Origin: JAVBQJ01 sp031549115
GTDB lineage: Bacteria > Verrucomicrobiota > Lentisphaeria > Victivallales > Victivallaceae
Direction: 5' to 3'
Length of the DNA stretch: 51,331 nt
Assembly (NCBI GenBank): GCA_031549115.1
Contig: JAVBQJ010000110.1
Location: 1 to 51,331 of the forward strand
In this document: piece after piece, positions 36,030 to 43,915 of the stretch
Numbering within the stretch: position 1 is the stretch's first letter
Layout: each line of letters starts with the position of its first letter
Notes under the pieces: generated by a model
Database searches by the model: none
The model's input: the letters and a program-made list of their open reading frames with translations, nothing else
What the model was told of the DNA's origin: nothing
Position numbers and translations under genes: made by a program

Positions 36030-36968
36030 ATGACTGACTTCGACACCCGGATCATGACCAGCCGCCCCCGTCCGACGGAAGCCGGACAAAGCGTGCTGGC
36101 CTTTTTGTCCGGGCGTTTTCGTTATCATACGGAACCGGAATGGCAGGAGCGCCTCGACCGAGGCGAAGTTTCCGTGGACGGCGTCACGGCTTCCGGCGGC
36201 GAAATCGTATCGCCGGCGTGCGCGATCGAGTGGCGCCCCGGAAATCTTCCGGAGCCTCCGGTGGACCGGAACTATCAGGTTTTGTACGAAGACGCGGCGG
36301 TTGTCGCCGTCGATAAGCCGGGCAATCTGCCGACGCATCCGGCGGGACCGTTTTTCCGCCATACGTTATGGCATTTGCTGAAAGAGCGCTATACGGATAT
36401 TTTCCCGGTGAACCGTCTGGACCGGGAAACCTCGGGGGTGGTGTTGCTGGCGCGGAATTCCCCGGCCTGCGCCCGGCTGTCACGGCAGCTCGGGGGGATG
36501 GAAAAGAGTTATCTGGTGTGGGTGGAGGGGCATTTCGCCGCTCCGTTGCACGCCGCCGGCACCCTGGTGCCGGACACGACAGGACCGGTGCGCAAAAAAC
36601 AGCGCTTCGTCCCCGGCGGCGAAACCGGGCTCTCTGCGGTCACGGATCTATTGCCGTTGGAATACCGGGAGGATATGACGCTGGTGGAAGCCCGCCCCGT
36701 CACCGGGCGCATGCATCAGATCCGGGCGACCTTGTATTCGCTGGGTTTTCCGGTGGTCGGCGACAAGTTATACGGCATCGACGACCGGTTGTTTTTGAAA
36801 ATCCGTTCCGGGAGCTTGACGGAGCCGGACCGGTTGCGGTTGCGGCTGCCGCGCCAGGCGCTGCATGCGGCGCAACTGCGTTTCCGGCATCCGGACGACG
36901 GCAGGAAAATCACCGTCGCCGCCCCTTACCCGGAGGATTTTTTCCCATATCGAAAATCAACTGCCTGA
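36030..36968 (+). CDS. RluA-family pseudouridine synthase
   Basis: The 312-aa protein has an S4-like N-terminal domain (EWQERLDRGEVSVDGVTASGG) and the RluA catalytic domain. The catalytic motif NRLDRETSGVVL carries Asp131, and the later motif RPVTGRMHQIRATLYSLGFPVVGDKLYG matches RluA/RluD. Such enzymes isomerise uridine in 23S rRNA or tRNA; the target site cannot be told from sequence. It starts 3 bp after the acetyltransferase stop and is followed 14 bp later by ctpA. Confidence 0.92.
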   Translation: MTDFDTRIMTSRPRPTEAGQSVLAFLSGRFRYHTEPEWQERLDRGEVSVDGVTASGGEIVSPACAIEWRPGNLPEPPVDRNYQVLYEDAAVVAVDKPGNLPTHPAGPFFRHTLWHLLKERYTDIFPVNRLDRETSGVVLLARNSPACARLSRQLGGMEKSYLVWVEGHFAAPLHAAGTLVPDTTGPVRKKQRFVPGGETGLSAVTDLLPLEYREDMTLVEARPVTGRMHQIRATLYSLGFPVVGDKLYGIDDRLFLKIRSGSLTEPDRLRLRLPRQALHAAQLRFRHPDDGRKITVAAPYPEDFFPYRKSTA

Positions 36969-36982
36969 AGAGGGAGAAGCAT

Positions 36983-38257
36983 ATGAAGTTGCGAAAGTGG
37001 AGCGGCGTCGGCATCGGTGTCGGCGTATTGTTGTTGTGGAGTTCCTGTACTCCGGTGATGAAGCCGGCGGCAACGGCGATCAATAACGGCGACCCGTATG
37101 AACAGCTGGCGGTTTACGCCGCCGTTCAGGAATTGCTGCGCGAACAGTACCTCGACGCGGACGCGGTCGGCTATGACGCCCTGACCGCCGGCGCGCTGAA
37201 AGGAATGCTCGGACAGCTCGACCATTACAGCACCTATGACACGCCGGAGGAGTTCGCGATGACCATGCGCGAACTCTCGGGCGAACAGATCGGCATCGGC
37301 GTGGTGGTGGCCAAGGCCGCCAATGAATTCATCCGGGTCATCGCCGCGCTGCCGGACACGCCCGCCTTTGAAGCGGGAATCCGGGCGGGAGATGAAATTT
37401 TCACCATCGACGGCACCAATACCGCGGAATTGAACATCGACGAGTGCATGAAGTTGATGCGCGGCGAAGCCGGTACCGAGGTCACCGTGGAGGTCTACCG
37501 GAACAACGATTATGACAATCCGGCCAGCTACCAACTGGAGCGCCGCCAGTTTCACCGCAGCTCCGTACCGGAACACGGTACCCGGATGCTGACCGGTGAC
37601 ATCGGCTATATCCAGATCGAAAGTTTCACCGAAATGACCGGACTGGAGCTGGATCTCGCATTGCACACCCTGCAGAAAAACGCCGGATGCGCCGGATTGA
37701 TTCTCGATTTGCGCAACAATCCCGGCGGTATGCTCGATGCCGCGGTCGAAGTTTGCAGCCGCTTCATCGAACCGGGCGAACTGGTGGTTTCAGTCGAAGG
37801 CCGCACCCCCGACGTACTCGAAAAATACCATACCCGCTCCAAATCCACTTTCTTCGCCGGACCGGTGGTTATCCTGACCAATTGTTTCAGCGCCAGCGCG
37901 GCGGAAATCGTCGCCGGGTCGATGCACGACCTGGAGCGCGCCATTCTGGTCGGCGAAACCACCTTCGGCAAAGGCACGGTGCAGCGGATTTTCCCGCTTC
38001 CCAACGGCGGCGCGGTGCGTTTTTCCATCGCGCAGTATTTCACGCCTTCCCATCGGCAAATCCACGGCGTCGGTATTCCGCCGGATGTGGAACTGGTGCT
38101 TTCCAGTGACGAGGACAGCCGATTGGCCGATCAACTGATGCTGGATCCGAACACGCCGTGGGAAGGCGGCCCGGAGCGCATACCGGACCCGCAGCTCGAC
38201 TTGGCGGTCGAAGTGCTCACCGACCGGCTGCATCCGCAGGAGCCGGCTCCAGAGTGA
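36983..38257 (+). CDS. ctpA: Carboxyl-terminal processing protease, S41 family, lipoprotein
   Basis: The 424-aa protein has a lipoprotein signal ending in LLLWSSC, a helical N-terminal region, a PDZ domain (IGIGVVVAKAANEFIRV to VEVYR) and the S41 catalytic core. The Ser/Lys dyad is Ser305 (NCFSASAAEIV) and Lys330 (FGKGTVQ), spaced 25 residues as in Tsp. It trims or degrades periplasmic proteins, including peptidoglycan hydrolases in other bacteria. The ATG at 36983 is chosen for the signal peptide and an AGGGAG site; the frame is open far upstream inside the previous gene. Its 3' end overlaps the convergent phosphoesterase by 41 bp. Confidence 0.92.
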   Translation: MKLRKWSGVGIGVGVLLLWSSCTPVMKPAATAINNGDPYEQLAVYAAVQELLREQYLDADAVGYDALTAGALKGMLGQLDHYSTYDTPEEFAMTMRELSGEQIGIGVVVAKAANEFIRVIAALPDTPAFEAGIRAGDEIFTIDGTNTAELNIDECMKLMRGEAGTEVTVEVYRNNDYDNPASYQLERRQFHRSSVPEHGTRMLTGDIGYIQIESFTEMTGLELDLALHTLQKNAGCAGLILDLRNNPGGMLDAAVEVCSRFIEPGELVVSVEGRTPDVLEKYHTRSKSTFFAGPVVILTNCFSASAAEIVAGSMHDLERAILVGETTFGKGTVQRIFPLPNGGAVRFSIAQYFTPSHRQIHGVGIPPDVELVLSSDEDSRLADQLMLDPNTPWEGGPERIPDPQLDLAVEVLTDRLHPQEPAPE

Positions 38258-39152
38258 GCAGCGCGATTTCGGGCGGACAGAGAAAGCGGATGCGCAATAT
38301 CGAAGTGCCCACCCCGGCGGTCACAAACAACTGCCGCCCGTCCTCCTCGATCAATCCGATCGCATAGCGGTCGGAGTATTTCGACGGCACCACCGGACGG
38401 CCGATAAACGGGATGTACACCTGTCCCCCATGGGTATGTCCCGACAGCGTCAATTCATAGGGCAACGCCAGATCGGCGAAAAAATCCGGGGCGTGCGACA
38501 GTACGATGGTCGGCGCGTCATTGTCCGGCTTTACCACTCCCTGCGCCAGTATCGCACCGATACAATCTGTTTCGATGCGATCGCCTTGCCCCAGGACTTC
38601 GCTGCGGGTTTCCTGGTCGGGAAGCCCGAGCAGATTCACCCGGACGCCGTCGATATCCAGCGTCGCCACGGCGTTTTCCAGCACCGGAATGCCACGCTCC
38701 TCCAAAGCCGCCGCCATCGCTTCGCCGTCCCCCCACCAGTCATGGTTGCCCAGAACGCTGAATACGCCATAGCGTGCTTTCAACCCGGATACAATCCCCG
38801 CGATCGTCGCCGGAGTGGCATTCAGAGAACCGCCGTAGCGCGGTCCGATGTAGTCCCCCAGGAGTACGATCAGATCCGGCTTCAGTGCATTGGTTTCGGC
38901 GACGACGCGGCGGAGCCGCGCCTCGGCGGCGGAGGTATTGAGGACATGAAGATCGCTCACCACCGCGATGGTGAAGCCGGCCAGCTCCGGCGGCCACTGC
39001 CGCAGTTCTATGGTCTGGCGCCGGATATCCAGCCGCTCGGGCTCGATGCAGATGGCATAGACCGCCAACAGCACCGCAAGCACAATCAATCCGAACAAAA
39101 TCCGCAACCGGACCGGAAATGTCTTGCCGCCGTCACGCCGCCAATGCTTCAT
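38217..39152 (-). CDS. Membrane-anchored metallophosphoesterase (YkuE/YaeI-like)
   Basis: The 311-aa protein has one N-terminal membrane helix (residues ~17-35) and a calcineurin-like domain with a dinuclear metal site: VVSDLHV, LLGDYIG, LGNHDWWGDG, LSHAPDFF and LSGHTHGGQV. The motif order matches YkuE/YaeI, in which some members hydrolyse UDP-2,3-diacylglucosamine or related lipid phosphates. The substrate here is not known. It overlaps the ctpA 3' end tail to tail. Confidence 0.88.
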   Translation of the reverse strand: MKHWRRDGGKTFPVRLRILFGLIVLAVLLAVYAICIEPERLDIRRQTIELRQWPPELAGFTIAVVSDLHVLNTSAAEARLRRVVAETNALKPDLIVLLGDYIGPRYGGSLNATPATIAGIVSGLKARYGVFSVLGNHDWWGDGEAMAAALEERGIPVLENAVATLDIDGVRVNLLGLPDQETRSEVLGQGDRIETDCIGAILAQGVVKPDNDAPTIVLSHAPDFFADLALPYELTLSGHTHGGQVYIPFIGRPVVPSKYSDRYAIGLIEEDGRQLFVTAGVGTSILRIRFLCPPEIALLTLEPAPADAAGR

Positions 39153-39185
39153 AGAGATAGGATCCTTCCTCGAAATTGAAGCATT

Positions 39186-39214
39186 ACTATAGCATCGAAA
39201 GCGTCAATATTCAA
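39186..39214 (-). promoter_or_regulatory. Candidate promoter of the metallophosphoesterase gene
   Basis: On the minus strand TTGAAT (39214-39209), a 17-bp spacer and TATAGT (39191-39186), about 33 bp before the ATG at 39152. The -35 box lies in the last codons of the pseudopilin gene. Confidence 0.45.
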
Positions 39215-40007
39215 ACGGAATAAAGCAGTCATCACTTCCGGCATAGCCGATCGGGCCGAGCGGCGCGGCCACTGCTTCGTATTCGACCTGGACGCTGCCC
39301 GCGTGGCCGTCAGCCCAGGCGACGTTGGCCTTGCGGTTATGCCGGAAATGCATGGTGGAATAGGCTTTGTTGTCATCGAAGCCGGGGGCGCCCCACGCCG
39401 GATACAGCGGCCCGTCCAGACTGCAGGTGCTGTTGATCCTGTCCCGGCCGAAAATCAGCTGCGCGGTGTCGGCAAACACATAAACCGACGACGGCTTGTT
39501 CAAGCTCCCCTGCTGCTGCCACGGCGAAGCGCCGCTGCCGGTGCCGTCCGCGGGCGAGCACAGCCCCACCCCGTTGTAGCCGTATACGGTGGTGCGGAAC
39601 GGCAGCCCGGAGGACAACGAATCGTAACTCCCCGGCGGCATCGCCGGGCAATCGAACACCCCGTCGCCATTGTCCTGCGCGAGATACGGTCCGATGTAGC
39701 CTTCCAGAAAGTTCCATTTGGTGGCGTTGACCTGATTGCCCCACCAGTAGCGGCTCCAATCGTAGGTCTGGGGCATGAAGAAATCGTCGGCATCCCCGGC
39801 ATAGAGGATTTCCGCCAGCGCCAGCTGCTTCAGATTGTTGACGCACTTGATCGCCTGCGCCGACTGCCGGGAGCGGCTCAACGCCGGCAACAGCATACTG
39901 GCAAGGACGGCGATGATCGCGATCACGACCAGGAGTTCTATGAGAGTGAAATGACGGCACCGGAATACTATCCCGGCCTTCGGAGTGTGAACCGCAATCG
40001 GTTTCAT
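39204..40007 (-). CDS. Pseudopilin-type protein with C-terminal DGH motif, under a cobalamin riboswitch
   Basis: The 267-aa protein has a type IV prepilin-like leader: a basic stretch, then FTLIELLVVIAIIAVLASMLLPAL, with cleavage expected before the Phe and Glu at mature position 5. The rest is an extracytoplasmic domain with WADGHAG near the end, as in the many H-X9-DG pseudopilins of Lentisphaerota and Planctomycetota. The function is not established; secretion or surface fibres are possible. The ATG at 40007 is chosen because GAGG lies 7 nt upstream; an in-frame ATG exists at 40034. Its leader contains a cobalamin riboswitch. Confidence 0.85.
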   Translation of the reverse strand: MKPIAVHTPKAGIVFRCRHFTLIELLVVIAIIAVLASMLLPALSRSRQSAQAIKCVNNLKQLALAEILYAGDADDFFMPQTYDWSRYWWGNQVNATKWNFLEGYIGPYLAQDNGDGVFDCPAMPPGSYDSLSSGLPFRTTVYGYNGVGLCSPADGTGSGASPWQQQGSLNKPSSVYVFADTAQLIFGRDRINSTCSLDGPLYPAWGAPGFDDNKAYSTMHFRHNRKANVAWADGHAGSVQVEYEAVAAPLGPIGYAGSDDCFIPFEY

Positions 40008-40046
40008 CGGCAACCTCGATGTTTCGCGCATCAATGCATGAATGAC

Positions 40047-40142
40047 GTTTTCAGGTACGGGCTCCGACTCATGCCGCTATGGCATTTACGGTTGCGCGAC
40101 AGCTCCCGGTTTGCACGGGATTCACCGTTATCGCCTGAAAAT
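40047..40142 (-). ncRNA. Cobalamin (B12) riboswitch
   Basis: Reading the minus strand from 40142, the RNA shows ACGGTGAATCCCGTGCAAA, then CCGGGAGCTGTCGCGCAACCG, close to the cobalamin core (GGUGnAAnUCC, CUGnCCCGCnACUGUAA). A hairpin (TGCCATAGCGGCA) follows, then the B12-box-like GAGTCGGAGCCCGTACCTG. Terminal arms CCTGAAAA/TTTTCAGG (40141-40134 and 40055-40048) close the structure. It lies between a good promoter and the pseudopilin start, about 40 nt upstream of the ATG. With no terminator seen, control of translation initiation is likely. Confidence 0.85.
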
Positions 40143-40149
40143 CTTCTTT

Positions 40150-40178
40150 ACTATACCCCCTCTGTTGTCTCCACGCAA
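40150..40178 (-). promoter_or_regulatory. Promoter of the riboswitch-pseudopilin transcript
   Basis: On the minus strand TTGCGT (40178-40173), a 17-bp spacer and TATAGT (40155-40150). The predicted start falls just ahead of the riboswitch P1 arm. Confidence 0.65.
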
Positions 40179-40195
40179 ATACCGTTCCGCAAAAA

Positions 40196-40232
40196 GACAG
40201 ATTCCGGCAAAAAAATGACAGATTCCGGCAAA
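40196..40232. repeat. Tandem 16-nt direct repeats, 21-bp period, between divergent promoters
   Basis: GACAGATTCCGGCAAA occurs at 40196-40211 and again at 40217-40232, exactly 21 bp apart (two helical turns). The pair lies between the pseudopilin promoter and the PadR promoter, where a regulator would bind side by side on one DNA face. Confidence 0.7.
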
Positions 40233-40248
40233 TTCAATGCATCATAAC

Positions 40249-40277
40249 TTGACATACATCACATTGCGATGTATAAT
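40249..40277 (+). promoter_or_regulatory. Consensus padR promoter with embedded operator
   Basis: A perfect TTGACA (40249-40254), a 17-bp spacer and a perfect TATAAT (40272-40277). An inverted repeat, TACATC (40255-40260) and GATGTA (40269-40274), fills the spacer and runs into the -10. PadR proteins bind ATGT-N8-ACAT-like palindromes, so this is probably the autoregulatory operator. Confidence 0.78.
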
Positions 40278-40309
40278 GTAATATAACAACCACCATATGG
40301 AGGCATATC

Positions 40310-40636
40310 ATGGGCAAATCGGAACTGCTGAAGGGGACGACCGAGACTTTGATCCTGCAACTGTTGACGGAGCGGCCGATGTACGGCTATGAATTGATCC
40401 AGACCGCCCGGGAGCGCAGCCATGGCTTCTTCGACTGGAAAGAGGGAGCGCTCTATCCGTGTCTGCACCGTTTGGAGGGCGACGGGCTGATCGCCGGCGA
40501 GTGGCAGGTGGCGAAGGAGAGCAAGCCGCGCAAGTATTATACCCTCACCCAGGCCGGACGGCAGGCGGTGACGGAGCGCACCGGCGAATTGAAGAGCTTC
40601 ATCCAGGCGTTGAATCTGCTGCTGGCGCAGGCGTGA
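40310..40636 (+). CDS. PadR-family transcriptional regulator
   Basis: The 108-aa protein is a single PadR winged helix: LKGTTETLILQLLTERPMYGYELIQ, the wing region LYPCLHRLEGDGLI, and RKYYTLTQAG followed by a dimerisation helix. It probably represses its own operon; the promoter contains a matching palindrome. The next gene begins 12 bp after its stop and carries a domain commonly paired with such regulators. The inducing signal is unknown. Confidence 0.92.
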   Translation: MGKSELLKGTTETLILQLLTERPMYGYELIQTARERSHGFFDWKEGALYPCLHRLEGDGLIAGEWQVAKESKPRKYYTLTQAGRQAVTERTGELKSFIQALNLLLAQA

Positions 40637-40648
40637 GGGAGGTTTGCG

Positions 40649-42520
40649 ATGGATCAGGACACATCATTCCTGCAGGCGTGCACCGCGTCGCTGGCGGACG
40701 ACCCGGAGCTGCGTCTGGAGGTGGAGCACGAACTCGCCGGCCACCTGGAAGACGCGGCGGAGGAGTACCACGGCGACCTGCGGGAGGCGGAACGACACTT
40801 CGGCGCTCCGGAGGAGTTGTCGCAATCGCTGTGGCTGGCCAACCGGCGCCGGTTCAGCCGCCGCGCCCGGATCCGCTTCTGGATCAAGTGGCTGACCTTC
40901 CCGGCGTTGCTGGCGGCGCTGTACTTCGGCCTCGACATCCGTCACCTGGCGGCGCTGCAGCTTTGGCGGGGCACTACATCCACTTCCTCCTCGAATTGGC
41001 TCTGTCAAGCCTTTCGGGACTACCTGCCGCAGCCGGAACGTACGCCGGAGCAGCAATTGATTTATGACGGCGCGGCAGGCTTTGCCATGCCGGGGCGCTA
41101 TCGGCAGGAGCATATGGAAAAACTGCGGGCGGCGTGGGAACAATCCCAGGCGCCGGAGCTTCTCGCCTTTTATCTCAACGCCCTCTGCCGGCGGCAACTT
41201 GAAGCACCGCGAACGATCGACCGGGCCAATCGGAATATGCTGCTCCGGCAAATCGCCATCGGCGAAGAGGCGGAACCGGACAACGCGTTGTATCCGTATC
41301 TGGCCGGCGCCGTATGGCTGAAAAATGCCACGCGGTTGGACGGCAAGATTCTGCGGATTACCGACGAGGAATCGTTCCGGCAGGCGATGGGCAAGTTCCG
41401 GACGGCATTGGAAAAACCTTACTTTCGCAGTTACATCCGGGAACACCGGCAGCGCTTCTTCGCCGCCGCCGATTTCGCCGACGACGTCTGCGGCCGGATC
41501 GAGAGCGAGCGCATCACGATGAAACTTCCGTGCTCGTATGCCTATATTCTGCCCACCTTCGGCGCGATGGCGGTGTTGGCGGCGGAGTTGGAAACGGAAA
41601 ACGGCAATCCGGACGAGGCCGCCTTCTGGTACGACGCCTGGAAAACCCTGCTGCGCCAGTGGAACCGCGCCGGCGACGACGTGGACGAGCTTCGGGCGCT
41701 ATGCAATATCGCCGAACTTCAGTACAACGCGGCCGAAACGCGGGGCGACGAACGCCGCATGGCGGAGGCCGAAGCCATCGCCCGGCTCGGCGACAACGAG
41801 TGGAAAATCAAATATCCCGCCATGATGCCGATCTGGGAGCGGAGCGGAATGTTCCTCGTCCGCTCCGTTCCGCATTGGTCCAAGCAATCGGTCCCGGACG
41901 CGGCCTACGCTCCCGACCGCAATATCACCTATTGGCTGCGCGATACCATGTGTCTGGCGCAGATGTACACCCTCTGGTTCGGTATTCTGATCCTGATGGG
42001 CCTGACCGCGCTGATTCGGTACGCGGTGAAACACCGGACTCCGGCACTGCTGCTGATGGATTGGCGCCATTATCGCCAAATACTGCTCTGGGGCGTATTG
42101 CTTCCACTCGGCGTCTATTGGATCTGGACCCAGTCCGGCTGGCTCGGCAACCGGGATTTCCTCATTAGGTTCGGCTGGAAAGGAGGAACGCTGTTTTTCT
42201 GTGACTATCTGCTGCCGGTGGTCATTCTGCCGCTGTGGTTCCTGCTCGTTTACCGGCGTCAACTGCGGCGTTACTGCCGGCGCACCGGAACGGTATCGCT
42301 GCTGCACTTCGGCAACCGACTGCTCAATCTGATCCCCGCACTGGCGTTTTTCCTGCTGTGTGTCGGCATAACCATCGGTCCCCTGCTGCAATGGCGAATC
42401 GAACGCGAAAAGGAACGGGACACCCTGTTCTTCAACTCCGAAATTCTCACCGCGCCGGAGCTGGCGGAGGTCCGGCGACTGCAACAGGCGCTCGACGACG
42501 CCCTGCCCCCGACCGATTGA
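40649..42520 (+). CDS. Membrane protein with N-terminal HAAS-like domain, PadR partner
   Basis: The 623-aa protein starts with a helical domain (ELRLEVEHELAGHLEDAAEE to AERHFGAPEELSQSL) resembling the HAAS/permease-prefix domain that sits next to PadR regulators. One membrane helix follows (LTFPALLAALYFGL), then a large region of about 300 residues with TPR-like helices (AAELETENGNPDEAAFWYDAW) that is probably outside the membrane, and four C-terminal membrane helices. The function is unknown. A GGGAGG ribosome-binding site precedes the ATG, and a strong terminator lies 20 bp after the stop. Confidence 0.75.
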   Translation: MDQDTSFLQACTASLADDPELRLEVEHELAGHLEDAAEEYHGDLREAERHFGAPEELSQSLWLANRRRFSRRARIRFWIKWLTFPALLAALYFGLDIRHLAALQLWRGTTSTSSSNWLCQAFRDYLPQPERTPEQQLIYDGAAGFAMPGRYRQEHMEKLRAAWEQSQAPELLAFYLNALCRRQLEAPRTIDRANRNMLLRQIAIGEEAEPDNALYPYLAGAVWLKNATRLDGKILRITDEESFRQAMGKFRTALEKPYFRSYIREHRQRFFAAADFADDVCGRIESERITMKLPCSYAYILPTFGAMAVLAAELETENGNPDEAAFWYDAWKTLLRQWNRAGDDVDELRALCNIAELQYNAAETRGDERRMAEAEAIARLGDNEWKIKYPAMMPIWERSGMFLVRSVPHWSKQSVPDAAYAPDRNITYWLRDTMCLAQMYTLWFGILILMGLTALIRYAVKHRTPALLLMDWRHYRQILLWGVLLPLGVYWIWTQSGWLGNRDFLIRFGWKGGTLFFCDYLLPVVILPLWFLLVYRRQLRRYCRRTGTVSLLHFGNRLLNLIPALAFFLLCVGITIGPLLQWRIEREKERDTLFFNSEILTAPELAEVRRLQQALDDALPPTD

Positions 42521-42539
42521 TTCCAGGTGCTCCTTTTTC

Positions 42540-42569
42540 GAGGCGGATGACCCCATCCGCCTCTTTTTT
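42540..42569 (+). terminator. Intrinsic terminator of the padR operon
   Basis: A perfect 10-bp stem GAGGCGGATG/CATCCGCCTC with an ACCC loop is followed by TTTTTT. It begins 20 bp after the stop of the membrane protein gene. Confidence 0.93.
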
Positions 42570-42576
42570 GTCGCCG

Positions 42577-42608
42577 AAAAATGATAAAATGTTATTTTTA
42601 TCATTTTT
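42577..42608. repeat. AT-rich 13-bp perfect palindrome upstream of the M24 gene promoter
   Basis: AAAAATGATAAAA (42577-42589) pairs perfectly with TTTTATCATTTTT (42596-42608) around a 6-nt loop. It is 15 bp upstream of the -35 box and shares the 13-mer AATGTTATTTTTA (42588-42600) with the second palindrome. It could be an operator or a back-up terminator, since T's follow on the plus strand. Confidence 0.6.
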
Positions 42609-42622
42609 TTCATTTCCGGCTA

Positions 42623-42650
42623 TTGCATTTTGCCCGAATCCGGCTATAAT
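42623..42650 (+). promoter_or_regulatory. Promoter of the M24-deacetylase-glycosidase cluster
   Basis: TTGCAT (42623-42628), a 16-bp spacer and a perfect TATAAT (42645-42650). The predicted start is near 42657, giving a leader of ~60 nt. Confidence 0.65.
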
Positions 42651-42659
42651 TATACTTGG

Positions 42660-42677
42660 AATGTTATTTTTAACATT
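42660..42677. promoter_or_regulatory. Palindrome at the predicted transcription start (putative operator)
   Basis: AATGTTA (42660-42666) and TAACATT (42671-42677) around TTTT. The 13-mer AATGTTATTTTTA recurs 72 bp upstream (42588-42600). It lies just downstream of the -10, a usual repressor position. Confidence 0.5.
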
Positions 42678-42717
42678 TTCCTGTTATTCAGTAATCACAA
42701 GCGTAAGGAGAAGTATC

Positions 42718-43893
42718 ATGGGTTACCTGATCAAGTCGGAAAGCGAAGCGCGTTTGAGCAACGTCAGAGCGATTCTGGAACGTCTGAATCTGGATCTGGC
42801 ACTGGTGTATTACGATGAATTCAACATCGGCAACGGCTGGTACCTGACCGGCTGGTGCCCGCAGTTCGAATCCGGCGCCGTGCTGGTGCCGCGCCGCGGC
42901 GAACCGATGCTGCTGGGCGGACCCGAGAGCGAGCCCTTCGCCAAACTGGATTCCGCGATCACCGAAACCCGGAACTTCCCGGTGTTCATGGTTCCCGATG
43001 AAGAATACCCGGCGGCGACCATCATCGACTTCCCGAAGCTTTTCGCCGAACTGAAAAAGAACATCGGTACCATTCACCGCATCGGTATCGTCGGCGCCGA
43101 CCGTATGCCCGCGGGCTGCTATCGCGGCATCATCGAAGGCTTCGCCGGTGTCGAAGTCGCCGACATCACCGATGAATACGTCCGGCTCCGCTTCCAGAAG
43201 TCGCCGTGGGAAATCGAGCAGGTCCGCGCCGGTTTCGCGCTGGCCGACGCCGCCTACGACGCGATGAAGGCCAAGGTCGCGGTCGGCGTTTCGGAAATCG
43301 AAGTCGCCGCCGCCGGCGAATACGCGGCGCGCAGCCGCGGTGCCAGCGGTTTCGGCTTCTCCGCCATCGTCGGCTCCGGCACGCGCTCGAACGCGGTGGT
43401 CCCGACCGCCAGCAGCAAGAAGATGGTCGCCGGCGAAACCGTGATGATCGGTCTCGCGCCGAAGGTCAACGGCTATGCCGGCGTCATCGGCGACTTCCTG
43501 CCGGTTTCCGGCGAATTCACCGCGCGCCAGAAGGAATGCATCAAATATCTGCGCGAAGCCTTCGTCCTCACCAAGCAGATGCTGGTGCCGGGCAAAGTCG
43601 GACGTGAAATCGACGCTCCGGCCCGCGCCTACTTCGACAAGCTCGGCTTCGCCAAGTACCTGGTGTGCCCGTTCGTCCATACCATCGGGTTGCATGAAGC
43701 CGAATCGCCGTTCTTCGGCCCGAACTCCACCGACGTGTTGACGCCGGGAATGACGGTCTGCGTCGACGTCAGCTTCTTCGGCCATCCGGAATTCCACGGC
43801 TCGCGGATCGAAACCGGCTACGTCATCACCGACAAGGGTGCCGAAGCGCTGAGCCCGAAAATGGACGCGCTGCACTGCAATCTGAATATTTGA
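42718..43893 (+). CDS. M24-fold (creatinase/Xaa-Pro peptidase-like) protein with altered metal site
   Basis: The 391-aa protein has the two-domain creatinase/prolidase layout: an N-terminal domain (SNVRAILERLNLDLALVYY) and a C-terminal pita-bread domain. By eye the metal-ligand motifs are degenerate. The stretch MIGLAPKVNGYAGVIGDF lacks the usual Asp pair, VHTIGLHEAESP keeps the His, VDVSFFG has Asp for the first Glu, and RIETGYVIT keeps the last Glu. Creatinase itself works without metal, so the protein may be a metal-free hydrolase or a pseudoenzyme. The ATG at 42718 has AAGGAG upstream; the open frame before it covers the promoter region. It heads a four-gene cluster. Confidence 0.85.
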   Translation: MGYLIKSESEARLSNVRAILERLNLDLALVYYDEFNIGNGWYLTGWCPQFESGAVLVPRRGEPMLLGGPESEPFAKLDSAITETRNFPVFMVPDEEYPAATIIDFPKLFAELKKNIGTIHRIGIVGADRMPAGCYRGIIEGFAGVEVADITDEYVRLRFQKSPWEIEQVRAGFALADAAYDAMKAKVAVGVSEIEVAAAGEYAARSRGASGFGFSAIVGSGTRSNAVVPTASSKKMVAGETVMIGLAPKVNGYAGVIGDFLPVSGEFTARQKECIKYLREAFVLTKQMLVPGKVGREIDAPARAYFDKLGFAKYLVCPFVHTIGLHEAESPFFGPNSTDVLTPGMTVCVDVSFFGHPEFHGSRIETGYVITDKGAEALSPKMDALHCNLNI

Positions 43894-43915
43894 CCACCGT
43901 TCGGGAGTTATGAAC

